From positions 1 to 64,000 of the forward strand of contig RAYF01000032.1 of assembly GCA_003611745.1 (NCBI GenBank): a DNA stretch of 64,000 nucleotides. Reading direction: 5' to 3'. This document shows, piece by piece, positions 1-9,728 of this stretch (the first letter of the stretch is position 1; each line of letters starts with the position of its first letter). The translations under genes were made by a program, and so were the position numbers. The notes beneath the pieces are model-generated. The model was given only the letters and a program-made list of their open reading frames with translations. It was not told the origin of the DNA and ran no database searches. Source of the stretch: a bacterium D16-36. GTDB lineage: Bacteria; Bacillota; Clostridia; Lachnospirales; Lachnospiraceae.

Positions 1-41
1 GTAAAAAACTGGCATCAGAAAACTAGGTGCCAGTTTTTTAC
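1..41 (+). terminator. Intrinsic terminator of a gene left of the window
   Basis: Inverted repeat with arms at 1-14 and 28-41; the right arm ends in a run of six T. It probably ends a transcript entering from the left edge. Confidence 0.6.
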
Positions 42-42
42 A

Positions 43-92
43 GCATCCATATACCCAAAGTTCAGAAAGAACCTTTGGACGGTAAAGGATGC
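43..92. terminator. Hairpin at the 3' end of the holin-like toxin gene
   Basis: GCATCC (43-48) pairs with GGATGC (87-92), and CCAAAG (55-60) with CTTTGG (73-78). The structure sits just beyond the stop codon of the small toxin-like ORF. A T-rich stretch follows on the + side, so it could also end a + strand antisense RNA. Confidence 0.45.
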
Positions 93-179
93 TTATTTCT
101 TTTTATTATGTCCGTCTATGTAAGCCAGTGCCGTAAAAACCACAAGCAAAAGTGTGAGTAAATCACTGAAACTTATCAT
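93..179 (-). CDS. Small holin-like peptide, type I toxin-like (28 aa)
   Basis: A 28-residue ORF starts with ATG at 179, nine bases after a strong AAGGAGGG. It begins MISFSDLLTLLLVVFTALAY, a short polar start followed by one hydrophobic segment, and ends in a basic NKKK tail. This is the layout of the putative holin-like toxins (Hol_Tox/Fst-like) of Firmicutes type I toxin-antitoxin loci, which are thought to act on the cell membrane. A promoter and a long 5' leader precede it, and a large hairpin follows. The antisense partner's promoter is not visible and may lie left of the window. Function is inferred from architecture only. Confidence 0.55.
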   Translation of the reverse strand: MISFSDLLTLLLVVFTALAYIDGHNKKK

Positions 180-258
180 AAGGCATCACCCTCCTTCATG
201 AGACTAGAGGGCAAATATCAAAAATCGCATCCTGCTTTCTGCCTAATTATACGGTTAT

Positions 259-287
259 ATTGTATCATAGGTGAAAGGGATATTCAA
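259..287 (-). promoter_or_regulatory. Sigma-A-type promoter of the small toxin gene
   Basis: On the minus strand, TTGAAT (282-287) and TACAAT (259-264) are separated by exactly 17 bp. This would give a leader of about 70 nt before the peptide's start codon. Confidence 0.55.
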
Positions 288-352
288 TCACCAGATAACA
301 GATGCATTATTACAAATATCACGTATTGAAATCTAACAATTTTCCCCAACAA

Positions 353-392
353 AAAATCTCCTAACCATATATAGATATGATTAGGAGATTTT
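353..392 (-). terminator. Terminator of the GH43 gene
   Basis: 12-bp inverted repeat, AAAATCTCCTAA (353-364) with TTAGGAGATTTT (381-392). It lies just past the GH43 stop codon, with a T-rich continuation on the minus strand. Confidence 0.7.
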
Positions 393-421
393 CTTATTTT
401 TAATTCACTTAAGCGAATATG

Positions 422-3400
422 TTATTTTGTTATCCTGACCGTAGACGGCTGTACCTTTTTCTTCAATAGTTTCTTATACCCCTTCAACTTCGCCTTCGGA
501 ACTTTTAGAACTGCCTTTTTATTTATCTTCTTAAATGCGTCTTTGCCAACCTTTTTCAGTACTTTTGTCTTAAATGTTACTTTTTTAAGATTTATACAGC
601 CAGCGAAACACTTTGCCCCGAGGGTTGTAACATTCTTGCCAATCACAACACTTTCCAGTTTTTTGCAATTCGCAAATGCCTTGGTGTCGATTTTGGTTAT
701 CTTAAATGTCTGACCCTTGATTTTAACAGTTGCGCCAACCTTTAAGTTCTTTACGGTCTTGTTCTTAGGAACACGTAACAGCGTAACAGTCTTTTTCTTA
801 GATGTCACACTTGTCACTTTATACTTGCTGCTGCCAACTGTATACACTTTATCTTTCTTTACTGCAGGAGCTTTTGTCGGCTGAGGCTTAACTGTTGCAG
901 TAGGCATCGGTGATACAGTAGGTGTTATAGTAGGTGTTGACGGTGTTGCAGAAGTTTCCGGCTTCCCTGTCACATCAGGTTCCGCTGATGGGCTTGTCGA
1001 CGGAGATGCACTTGGTGCCCACCATGGCGAGCTGCCGCCACTGGAACCGCCCCCCGGATTGCTGCTTGTCGGCCTTGGCGTTGGCGCCGCAGATGCAGAC
1101 GCGCTCGGCGACGGCGATGAAGACGGAGACGGAGAACTGCTGGCATCCGGCGATTCAGACGGCGATACATCTTCACTCTTCTTAAATACCGCTGTTATCG
1201 TAATATTTGCTGTTACCATTGCGGAATATGATGTGTTTTCACTAACTACATTATCCCCAATCTTCCAGCCGCCAAATGCAAATCCATCATCAGGGACTGC
1301 CTTTAGTGACATACTATCACCTGCAAAATATTTACCATCTGCCGCAAGGCCGGTTACCGTCCCGTTTTCCGGCTCTGCCACAGTAACTGTAAAGAATGCG
1401 CGCACCAGACCCTTGATTGCTGCCTCCAGCGCTGCTGCCTGCGCATCGAAAACATCCTGTGCGGATGAATTTGTTACTGTGTTCTTTGCCGTATCAATGG
1501 CATCTGCAAGTATCTGGAATGACTCTGCCGAATAAATCGGAGTCTTTGCCTGAACATCAGCATACTGCTCTGCACGCGCCAGCATCTTGTCATATGCTGC
1601 ACGGTTTACAGTGTTATCCTTATCAATTACTGCAATATTGTCAAGCTTAAAAGAAGAATCAGAGCGGCTTGCACGAATATATAACCCTTTAATTGTTTTT
1701 GAATCCGTTGCTGTTACATCATCATCAAACAACACGATTTCACCATCCGTTATCTTCAAATGTGCCGCTGTAGAATTCTTTGCGCCTGTCAATTGAATAT
1801 GTACCCATGTAGTATCTGGAATCGTAACTGTCTTTGCTGCATCATCATTTATTGTCCATGTCGTAGATTTTGCTGCTGTCATTTTAAAGACATATCCTGT
1901 CGCAATTCCATTATTTGCATCACTACCAGTATATGCAACATCTTCAGTCAGTACAGCAACCTGACTTTCCCTTGTAGCATCATTTCCTGAATTTAATACC
2001 ATATCATATTCTAGAATATAGTTATCTGGCCATGTAATATCTGTGCCAAAATAGGAATACGCACCACGATTGCCGCCTGCTGTTACAGTATATTCCATAT
2101 ACTTTCCATGCTCATCATTTGACTTTCCAAGAGAAAGGAACCCTACGGCTGAGGCTGTTCCCTGCCATTCTGTACTAATATCTTTTACCTTCTCAAAATC
2201 CTGTGTATAAATACCGATCAGTGATGAGTCCCCGGCACTGTTAACATCCATTTCCGGCTGCCTATAAGCACAGACTACATTGCTTATTTTTCCTTTGAAA
2301 ATCAAATCATTCCAGAAATTACCTGAACCGAAGTTTAATTCCGGTGCAGACTGAATCCATGCCAGCATTGTTGTTTCCGGATTGCCCTCATTAACATTTT
2401 TAGTAGCTGGATCATCTGCAGAAAAACCGCCCGGCACCGCACCTGATTTTACTTCTGCAGATGTATACACCTTTGTGCCATCCTGATAAACAGTAAATCC
2501 TCTGGAAGTAATTTCTATCTTTATCGTAACTTTTGTATTATCCTTCAGATAATCCGTCCCCGGTGTAAAACCGCTGTTTAAGTTTGCATCCATAAAGCAT
2601 CCGTTAAAATTATTATACCCAAAGTAACTTCCGCCCGTGAAATACATTTTCCCAAGCTTGTTGTTAAATGAGATAATATTACTCAAACGGTCAGATACTG
2701 CAGTGCGTGTTACATCAAAACTGATTGACACGCCATTTGAAAGATCCTCATGGGTATAGTGGAACGGATTATCAACCTTCGGGCAGCTCCCCATCTGAAG
2801 TTTAGACATATCCAGTTCCGTATCTGCATAAAAGCTCTTAATGGCAACATCACTTTCCTCAGACAGCTTCGTATTGCCTACAACTGTAAATTCATAAACC
2901 TTGGAATATTCGTAGCCATTATTTGTGATAGTGGCCGTCATACTGGCCTTAGTATCTTCATCAAACAGGTGCGGTACTGTACCGTCGTCCGCAATCGCTA
3001 CACTGTTGCTCTTCCATGTAATCTTGCTTCCGCCCACGCCTGTTGCCGGCAGCGGGATATCTGTTACGACATTATCCGGAATCTTGATTGCCTTATCAAT
3101 TGTCATTCTAATGGCAACTGTCGGGTCTTTTGCCTTATACCCCCATAGGCATTCCTGATTATCACCGACCGCTGTAAATGTCATTGTCTTGACATCCGTT
3201 TCATCAAATGTTCCATCACAGAGAATACCCTTATATGCTGTGCCGCCTATTGTTAAGGTAATATATGGGCTGTTTGCCTTTGATTCCCACGTACCTGTAA
3301 GATCCCCGGTTACATTTCCGCTAAAACCTGTTGAGGCATCCCCTGTTCCTACCTCTAAGGTAATTTTCTGCTCTGCCTCACACTGGAGCTTCGCATGGTC

Positions 3401-6400
3401 TATATTCTGCTTCTGAAGCATAATCCCATAGTCACCGGTAATCGCATTCTGGGTATATCCGGACTCTTTTACAGTCTCACCGGCATACTCAAACGGCGCT
3501 GCCAGAATCCAGCCATCCTCATTTGTGAGAAGCTGATGTACCCTGACATCATGTGCAGCAGTCCCATCATTATACTTATTGTGGTAGATGACAAAGGCCT
3601 TTCCGCTATCCGGATCTACCGTAGCAGAATTGTGTCCTTGTGCGGTGTAGCCATAATCTGCAAAGTTCCATTTGTAATAGCTCATGATACGCATGCCGGT
3701 CGTTCCTCTTTTTGTATAGTCCCCAGCATCACTATTCAAAACTGTCCTTGCATCTTTATTCGCCACATCTTTGTAAGGGCCTTTGATATCACTTGCACGG
3801 AATACACGCATATTATAACCGCCATCCGGGGCATATGCGCCATAGGAGAGGAACATATAATAAAACTCACCGATTTTCTTAATATAGGTACCCTCGCCAC
3901 TAACTGCATTGCCACCTGCAAGCTTATATCCCGTATATGGGTCTGTAATCAATCCGTCCGTCCCAGCTGTGTTATTGGTATCGGCATATGTCGTACTATA
4001 GTCACGCAGACCTGTCTCTTTATCAAGCTTAATCATGGAAATACCGCCTGACCATGAGCCATACGCCATCCACAAATCTCCCTTGTCATCATACAGCACA
4101 CAAGGGTCAATAGCATGTGCCTCCCGTGTAGGATTACCGCCGTTGCTGAGGGAAGACGTATATCTGCTCACATCCGTTCCGCCAGTAACCTTTTGATAGT
4201 CAAATGTCGGGCCGAATCCGTTTGACATACCTGACTGGATAACAGGCCCTACATATGTCCAGTTTCCATCCAGCCTGTCAGATGTAAGCAGGGATATGGT
4301 AGAATTCCATTTTGGCCCGTTAATGCTCATGTACATCAGCCATGCACCAGTTGTGCCATCCGCATTCTTGTAGTTTTCATCCCAAAGCACATCCGGCGCC
4401 CAAAGATTACCTGTAACCGTATAATTAGCATTCGCCTTCTTACACCAGTCAATCTCATCCTTAAAAATAGTATGTGCAGAACCGCCATCCCCTTCTGTAA
4501 TATTATTCGTAAATGCTGTCCAGTTCTGCAAATCATCTGACCACGCCCATGCACAGTGCGAGCCAAAAATGTAGTAACGTTTCGTCTTTGGATCCTGCAC
4601 AACAGACGGATCGTGTACAGAAACCCGTTTATACGCTAAATCTGAGCGGTATGTCCCTAATTTGCTTTCATCATTAACCACACCGCCGCCCGGAGTATCG
4701 TCAACGCTGCCCTTTTCTGTAACAGTCACTTTACAGGACGCAGATTTTGTAGAATCTTCCTTTGATGCTGCTGTGATTGTGGCGGTTCCAGCCTTTACTC
4801 CTGTTACCTTTCCATTATTATCAACTGTAGCAACGGAAGGATTGTCTGACTGCCATGTAACACTTTTACTTGTTGCATCTTCAGGCAGCACAGATGCTGT
4901 CAGTTTCAGAATCCCCCCTTCTTCCACGCTAGCAGACTGCTTATCAAGTTTAATGCCTGTCACGGCAACTACTTTTCCAACCACATTAACTGCACATGCA
5001 ATAGAACGTCCATAGGAACTATTTACAATGACTGTTGTCTTTCCAGCAGCAACACCTGTAATCTCAAGTTTGCCATTTTTTACTTCCGCAGTCGCAATTT
5101 TACTGTCCTCACAAACCGCGCTCTTAATAGATGTATCAGCAGGTTTTACTGTATCTGCCACCTCTACTGTTTGTGTAGATCCCTTCTCTACAGATACTTC
5201 TATAGACGAAATGCCAAAGCCTGCACCTGTTCCATCTGCCGCCAGTTTGTCAACCTCAGCAGCATTCAATGCGCGATGGTATACCTGTACCCCACTAAGC
5301 TGCCCCTGTAAATCACCGTCAGCAGCAATCAATGCACGGCCAATATAAATATTTTTTGTACCAGAAAATACTGTACTAAAATCACATTGAGATAAATCCG
5401 TCTTTTCGCATGCAAGAGTACCATCTACATACATTCTAATGCCGGAATTGTCAATCGTAACCGTCAGATTTTTTACTACATTCGTCTCATATGTCTTGCA
5501 GCTATCCCATGCGTAACCATTTTTGCAATCTGCCCCAGGAAAAAGCTGCGTACTTCCAACAACATTAACAAATCCCACTGTACTCCGCATTAAATATGCA
5601 TTATTCGCATCAACAAAGGAGATAAGATCCCACCAATCAGACGCTGGAGCTGAAGAAAATTTCCATCTGATATTAAATGTAATTCCTTTGCTTAAAGTAA
5701 CTCCATCCAAAAGAGCCTTATCCAGAGAAACCCCCGCCTCCTGTGCCTTTCCGCTAACAGATGACTGAATATATCCCTCGCCAATACTGGAACTTCCCTC
5801 AGGTTTTACTACATATCCTCCTGCTGTAATTTCCTTTTTTGTTTTGTTAACCACAGATGTTGTCTGGCTTATATCAGAATCCAACACTAAATCCTTCGTC
5901 AAATCAATTGATTTCAATACTAATGCTTTTTGTGCCGCTATTAATGCCTCCTTTGCAGCATCTACTTCTGCCTGTGTTGTTGAAGCATTTGAGCTAACAG
6001 ACTTTGCATCCGAAAGTTTTCCTACAAATGCTGCAAATACTGTCGCATCAGCATATAATTCCTCACGCTTAGCCCTTTCTGCACTCTCAATCGCCTTATT
6101 CAGCTCACTTTTATCAACACTGGCAGGTTCCTTTCCGGTTATAAATTTATAAATCTGCTCTGCTGATAATCCTGCATTGAATACTTTAACATCATCCATA
6201 TATCCAACATATGACTCTGCAAAAGCACTAATACCTGTTCCGAGATTAAGCCGTCCTGTATTTACAGTTTTTAAAATATCAGCTAATGCACTACTGGAAC
6301 TCCACTGACAGATGCAATTTTCATTCATATAAATACTCACATTATCTTTAGCAAATACATATGTAACAGTTGACCATTTGTCTGCGCCATCGCCACTTAC

Positions 6401-6988
6401 AAAATAATCAAATGCAGAATTGACTGGATTTCCTGTAACCCATCCATCTCCCGGAAAATGCGCCGTATACGCATCACCATATCTTGTGATTAGCCCCATT
6501 GTGCCATCTACATAATTCCATCCGGCATAGCTATCATCGCCATCGTCATTATTATGGCCTAATCCAAAAAGATATGTCCAATCCGCACCAGCTACAGTCA
6601 GCTTTTTTGGTCTTACCTTCATGCTAATTGTAAATCCATTTGCAAAACTGGTATCCTTTAATGCATTCACCTTAGACTTAAGATACTGGCTTCCTTTTAC
6701 GCTCCCATCTGTAGACGCTGAAAAGGACATTACCTTGTTACTGCCATTGTCCGGATCTGCAACAGTTTGCGCCCCCACTACATCAAACTGGAAATTATTC
6801 TCTGTATAATTATTTCCAGTCAGTGTTCCACTGTCAAAATCCAGACTTAAAACTGGTGTCGGCAGTGTTACCGATGCTGCTTCAGCCGTTCTCTTAATAC
6901 CCCCCCCCGGTACATTGATGCTCGTCAGCACCAACGCCGCAGAAAGCAGGCATGCGACCCCTTTCTTTAAAAAATAAATTTTTGCCAT
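422..6988 (-). CDS. Secreted multidomain GH43 arabinanase-like protein
   Basis: A protein of about 2188 aa. The ATG at 6988 is preferred (SD ten bases upstream); an in-frame TTG lies at 6994. A lysine-bearing, hydrophobic signal peptide ends near AEAA. Domains in order: LamG-like fold, helical FIVAR-like stretch, second LamG-like fold, bacterial Ig-like domains (VTGIKLD...), a GH43 five-bladed propeller at about residues 790-1200, an atrophied Ig-like domain, further LamG/CBM-like folds, another helical stretch, an InlB-B-like repeat, a Ser/Pro/Thr linker of about 110 residues, and C-terminal BspA-type LRR_5 repeats. GH43 motifs include VHDPSVV (likely base Asp), WAPDV, AIDPCVLYD and SGEGTYI (likely acid Glu). 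It resembles endo-1,5-alpha-L-arabinanases acting on pectic arabinan. No LPXTG motif is seen; the basic C-terminus may bind the wall non-covalently. The exact substrate is uncertain. Confidence 0.85.
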   Translation of the reverse strand: MAKIYFLKKGVACLLSAALVLTSINVPGGGIKRTAEAASVTLPTPVLSLDFDSGTLTGNNYTENNFQFDVVGAQTVADPDNGSNKVMSFSASTDGSVKGSQYLKSKVNALKDTSFANGFTISMKVRPKKLTVAGADWTYLFGLGHNNDDGDDSYAGWNYVDGTMGLITRYGDAYTAHFPGDGWVTGNPVNSAFDYFVSGDGADKWSTVTYVFAKDNVSIYMNENCICQWSSSSALADILKTVNTGRLNLGTGISAFAESYVGYMDDVKVFNAGLSAEQIYKFITGKEPASVDKSELNKAIESAERAKREELYADATVFAAFVGKLSDAKSVSSNASTTQAEVDAAKEALIAAQKALVLKSIDLTKDLVLDSDISQTTSVVNKTKKEITAGGYVVKPEGSSSIGEGYIQSSVSGKAQEAGVSLDKALLDGVTLSKGITFNIRWKFSSAPASDWWDLISFVDANNAYLMRSTVGFVNVVGSTQLFPGADCKNGYAWDSCKTYETNVVKNLTVTIDNSGIRMYVDGTLACEKTDLSQCDFSTVFSGTKNIYIGRALIAADGDLQGQLSGVQVYHRALNAAEVDKLAADGTGAGFGISSIEVSVEKGSTQTVEVADTVKPADTSIKSAVCEDSKIATAEVKNGKLEITGVAAGKTTVIVNSSYGRSIACAVNVVGKVVAVTGIKLDKQSASVEEGGILKLTASVLPEDATSKSVTWQSDNPSVATVDNNGKVTGVKAGTATITAASKEDSTKSASCKVTVTEKGSVDDTPGGGVVNDESKLGTYRSDLAYKRVSVHDPSVVQDPKTKRYYIFGSHCAWAWSDDLQNWTAFTNNITEGDGGSAHTIFKDEIDWCKKANANYTVTGNLWAPDVLWDENYKNADGTTGAWLMYMSINGPKWNSTISLLTSDRLDGNWTYVGPVIQSGMSNGFGPTFDYQKVTGGTDVSRYTSSLSNGGNPTREAHAIDPCVLYDDKGDLWMAYGSWSGGISMIKLDKETGLRDYSTTYADTNNTAGTDGLITDPYTGYKLAGGNAVSGEGTYIKKIGEFYYMFLSYGAYAPDGGYNMRVFRASDIKGPYKDVANKDARTVLNSDAGDYTKRGTTGMRIMSYYKWNFADYGYTAQGHNSATVDPDSGKAFVIYHNKYNDGTAAHDVRVHQLLTNEDGWILAAPFEYAGETVKESGYTQNAITGDYGIMLQKQNIDHAKLQCEAEQKITLEVGTGDASTGFSGNVTGDLTGTWESKANSPYITLTIGGTAYKGILCDGTFDETDVKTMTFTAVGDNQECLWGYKAKDPTVAIRMTIDKAIKIPDNVVTDIPLPATGVGGSKITWKSNSVAIADDGTVPHLFDEDTKASMTATITNNGYEYSKVYEFTVVGNTKLSEESDVAIKSFYADTELDMSKLQMGSCPKVDNPFHYTHEDLSNGVSISFDVTRTAVSDRLSNIISFNNKLGKMYFTGGSYFGYNNFNGCFMDANLNSGFTPGTDYLKDNTKVTIKIEITSRGFTVYQDGTKVYTSAEVKSGAVPGGFSADDPATKNVNEGNPETTMLAWIQSAPELNFGSGNFWNDLIFKGKISNVVCAYRQPEMDVNSAGDSSLIGIYTQDFEKVKDISTEWQGTASAVGFLSLGKSNDEHGKYMEYTVTAGGNRGAYSYFGTDITWPDNYILEYDMVLNSGNDATRESQVAVLTEDVAYTGSDANNGIATGYVFKMTAAKSTTWTINDDAAKTVTIPDTTWVHIQLTGAKNSTAAHLKITDGEIVLFDDDVTATDSKTIKGLYIRASRSDSSFKLDNIAVIDKDNTVNRAAYDKMLARAEQYADVQAKTPIYSAESFQILADAIDTAKNTVTNSSAQDVFDAQAAALEAAIKGLVRAFFTVTVAEPENGTVTGLAADGKYFAGDSMSLKAVPDDGFAFGGWKIGDNVVSENTSYSAMVTANITITAVFKKSEDVSPSESPDASSSPSPSSSPSPSASASAAPTPRPTSSNPGGGSSGGSSPWWAPSASPSTSPSAEPDVTGKPETSATPSTPTITPTVSPMPTATVKPQPTKAPAVKKDKVYTVGSSKYKVTSVTSKKKTVTLLRVPKNKTVKNLKVGATVKIKGQTFKITKIDTKAFANCKKLESVVIGKNVTTLGAKCFAGCINLKKVTFKTKVLKKVGKDAFKKINKKAVLKVPKAKLKGYKKLLKKKVQPSTVRITK

Positions 6989-7444
6989 ACTCAAAATTCC
7001 TCCTTCTCAAAATACTAAGGCACTATAATTTATTAAATTACAGTCCCTAATCCGCCCCACCGTCAGCCAGCCTGCCGCCGCCAAGCATTTCTAAATTGAA
7101 AATCATCCTACTATTCTGGAAGTTCCATCTTACAAAATGAAACCCTTGAAACAGCTTCCCCCCCTTCAACATTATTCTATATTTTTTTCGTTCTTTATCT
7201 ATTATGACAACTTTAAAAGCAAGCTCCGACCGCATTTTACAGGCTGTTCCATACATGGTTTCAGTGTACCATGTATTCCCATTCCGGTCAATCACCGTTT
7301 TGCAACGTCACGGAAATCAATTTTCAGTATAGGGACATGAATATATATTGAAAATTAATTTGCGTGTGTCCCGTTATTTACAATATTAAAAAAACGTTCA
7401 CAAATTCTTAATAAATCCATCACCAGCCGTTCATAATTGCTGGC
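6989..7444. other. Intergenic region upstream of the GH43 gene
   Basis: No convincing gene. It should hold the GH43 promoter and possibly a regulator site, but I could not assign boxes confidently. Short ORFs on both strands here lack SD sequences and recognisable protein features. Confidence 0.4.
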
Positions 7445-7450
7445 TATAAT

Positions 7451-7546
7451 GAATTTATCAAATGAAAAAACATTTGATAAGTGCTTAAAATTTTTTCATA
7501 CCTTCTCCTTACAAGGACTGTTTCGCTAACAGTCCTTATATTTTTG
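7451..7546 (+). ncRNA. Possible small RNA with two hairpins
   Basis: A TATAAT box (7445-7450), with no clear -35, is followed by a perfect hairpin TTATCAAATG/CATTTGATAA (7455-7480). About 30 bases later comes an intrinsic terminator (stem 7513-7522 with 7528-7537, then T-rich). No ORF lies between. This could be a roughly 95-nt sRNA, or a terminator for read-through from the left. Confidence 0.3.
7513..7546 (+). terminator. Intrinsic terminator
   Basis: AAGGACTGTT (7513-7522) pairs with AACAGTCCTT (7528-7537) around a 5-nt loop, followed by a T-rich tract. It reads in + orientation, upstream of the permease gene. Confidence 0.65.
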
Positions 7547-7668
7547 TCTAGAGCGAGCCAGAGAATTCTTTTGCATATTTTCCTTTTTGCGGTACAAACT
7601 TGTAAGTATAGAAATTATTTGAAGTAAATTACAAAAACCGCTATCCAGACGCAGAAAGGAAAAAAATC

Positions 7669-8703
7669 ATGGAAAAGCCATCCCTCCTCCACCAATTCAT
7701 ACGCCTCCTCCTCGTAACAGCAGGGGTATATCTTTCTTTCCGGTATCTTTTGCCATTAATATTTCCTTTTCTGCTTGCATATATCTTGATCCGTATGCTT
7801 TATCCGGCAATGATATACCTGCATAAACGCTGGAAACTGCCGCGTTTTTTATCCCATTACGGCACTTTGTTCTGCTTCTTCTCAGCAGTCACAGGCATCC
7901 TCCTGACCATTTTCTGGAAAATCAGCACACAACTGCGCCTTTTTTTCAGTAATTTTCCAGTTTACAGGCAGCTTCTTAATGCTGCATTCTGCAGGCAAAC
8001 GGAACGGTTCTGTCATTGCATAGACTATTACCTGAGCTTGGAAGAAGGAACGGTTCTTTCTTTTCTGGAAGAACAGCTCTGCAGCTTTGAGCAGAATGGA
8101 AGGAATATGATAACGAGCAAAGCTGGAAAAGCACTGGTAAATTGTATCTCCGGCTCTTTCCAATTTTTTGCAATGCTCCTTATCCTTATTATATCTATGC
8201 TGCTGCTCGTAAAAGAAATAGAGCCGCTTCATGAAACTTACCGAAACAGCTCATTTTTTACCCCGATTCATTCTGTTTTAGTGCGCCTGAAAGAAAGCGG
8301 CCTGACCTATTTGAAAACAGAAGGCATTATCCTGCTGATCAACTGGCTTGCCTGCTCTCTGGGACTATTCCTAATCCATAATCCATACTTTTTCTTACTA
8401 GGAATGGGCATTGCCGTCTTTGATGCCTTTCCGGTGCTTGGCAGCGGATTTATCTTTATACCATGGGCCATTATCGAATTCTTTAGCAGGGACTATTATT
8501 CTGCCGCTATCTTAATCACTACGTACCTCGTCACCCTATTTGTAAGGGAATTTCTGGAAGCAAAACTTCTGGGAAAAGGTATGGGCCTGAACCCATTTTT
8601 TATGATTGCTGCTATCTTTATCGGCATAGAACTATTTGGTGTCACAGGAATCTTCCTCGGCCCTCTGGCAATCGTTTTGATTCAGGCGATACTGGCACTG
8701 TAG
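7669..8703 (+). CDS. AI-2E family / YtvI-like membrane protein
   Basis: 344 aa with about seven to eight hydrophobic segments: an N-terminal pair (about 10-60), one near 60-80, and a C-terminal block from about 165 onward. Composition and the C-terminal motif around GMGLNPFFMIAAIFIGIELF, ending in FLGPLAIVL, match the AI-2E/PerM permease family and its sporulation subgroup YtvI. Usual family length is 340-370 aa, so it is complete. An AAAGGA SD precedes the ATG. It is a monocistronic + strand gene converging on the CobW-like gene. Members are variously proposed as exporters or ion-coupled transporters. The substrate cannot be read from sequence, and a sporulation role is only a family association. 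Confidence 0.75.
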   Translation: MEKPSLLHQFIRLLLVTAGVYLSFRYLLPLIFPFLLAYILIRMLYPAMIYLHKRWKLPRFLSHYGTLFCFFSAVTGILLTIFWKISTQLRLFFSNFPVYRQLLNAAFCRQTERFCHCIDYYLSLEEGTVLSFLEEQLCSFEQNGRNMITSKAGKALVNCISGSFQFFAMLLILIISMLLLVKEIEPLHETYRNSSFFTPIHSVLVRLKESGLTYLKTEGIILLINWLACSLGLFLIHNPYFFLLGMGIAVFDAFPVLGSGFIFIPWAIIEFFSRDYYSAAILITTYLVTLFVREFLEAKLLGKGMGLNPFFMIAAIFIGIELFGVTGIFLGPLAIVLIQAILAL

Positions 8704-8711
8704 CGGGCAGA

Positions 8712-9683
8712 TTAATTAAAATACACCAGCTCCTCTTTCGGCTTCCCTGCAGCCTCCACCGCATCAGCATAAAACACAGGCCCCTCCTGCGCATATTCCT
8801 TCATATATTTAAACTCCAGTCGGGCCGTCACCGTAACATACTGCTTATCTTCATACGCTGACCAATCATCTGCTTTGCATAGGAATCCCATATACTGTAC
8901 ATCATCTGCACAACAAGTCATCGCAAACCGCCCGAAAACCACAAAGCCTTCCCCAAGACCCTTTGTCTTCTGGATCAGCCCCTTAATCTTTATGGTTTTG
9001 CCTGTATAAGTCTCCGGATGGTCCAGCATATCAATATACCAAAGCCCGAAATCATCATCCAATACTTCAATAATGTCCGCATTGATGTCAAAAGGCATTT
9101 CCTCTTTCATCTCGTAAAAGGCATCATCCTCCGACTCATATACTATCTGCGCACGCGGATTTACTGCCTTTACACTGCCCCTGATAGCAGATTTGCTTGT
9201 CTGCAGCGTGCAGCGGTTGACAATAATCATCTCCGCAATTTTAAACTGGTCTACCATCAGGGACGGCATATTTTTCATATAAAGGGAAAATGTTTCATCG
9301 TTTACTACATCTATCGTCTGAAAAATAACTTCCCTGTCAAAACATATCTCTTCTAATTCATCATAAATTTCTGGGATATGGCTTGCAGGCCACATCCCAT
9401 TATATTCAATAATAATCCGGTCAGGACGGTGTTTTTTCAGGAATTTAGCAATAACCGTTCCCTGAAAATCCTCTTCCTCCTCGATATATTCACAAGCCGC
9501 CCCCGTTTTACCCAGCAAATCCTGCCCGTATTCCTCTTCCCCTTCTTCACAGGCAAGAATCAATGTCTTAGCATGGTCGTCAAACAGCTCATCCTGAAGC
9601 AGATCCGTTATCAGGCTGGTCTTTCCGGCTTCCAGAAACCCCATAATGACATAAACCATCATCTCTTTTTTTCTTCCAAACAT
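8712..9683 (-). CDS. CobW-type GTPase fused to a DUF1980/YcgQ-like C-terminal domain
   Basis: 323 aa from ATG 9683 (GGAG seven bases upstream). The N-terminal half is a P-loop GTPase of the COG0523/CobW class with Walker A GFLEAGKTS near residue 15, but it lacks the usual GCICC metal motif. From about residue 215 the protein changes to a module with GKTIKIKGLI, GFVVFGRFAMTCCADD and a closing VTVTARLEF. This closely resembles the C-terminal domain of DUF1980/TIGR03943 (YcgQ) proteins, which elsewhere sit beside CobW GTPases and a permease in metal-limitation loci. It lies 45 bp downstream of a second, His-rich CobW GTPase, so both probably belong to one zinc or other metal homeostasis operon. 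The metal and client protein are unknown. Confidence 0.75.
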   Translation of the reverse strand: MFGRKKEMMVYVIMGFLEAGKTSLITDLLQDELFDDHAKTLILACEEGEEEYGQDLLGKTGAACEYIEEEEDFQGTVIAKFLKKHRPDRIIIEYNGMWPASHIPEIYDELEEICFDREVIFQTIDVVNDETFSLYMKNMPSLMVDQFKIAEMIIVNRCTLQTSKSAIRGSVKAVNPRAQIVYESEDDAFYEMKEEMPFDINADIIEVLDDDFGLWYIDMLDHPETYTGKTIKIKGLIQKTKGLGEGFVVFGRFAMTCCADDVQYMGFLCKADDWSAYEDKQYVTVTARLEFKYMKEYAQEGPVFYADAVEAAGKPKEELVYFN

Positions 9684-9728
9684 ATCAAATCTCCATTCCT
9701 GCAATCCGTTTAAGCAGCAACCCTATCC

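Noticed and set aside
7047-7340. Small ORFs on both strands upstream of the GH43 gene
   Set aside because: No SD, no conserved features, and overlapping frames of an AT-rich promoter region.
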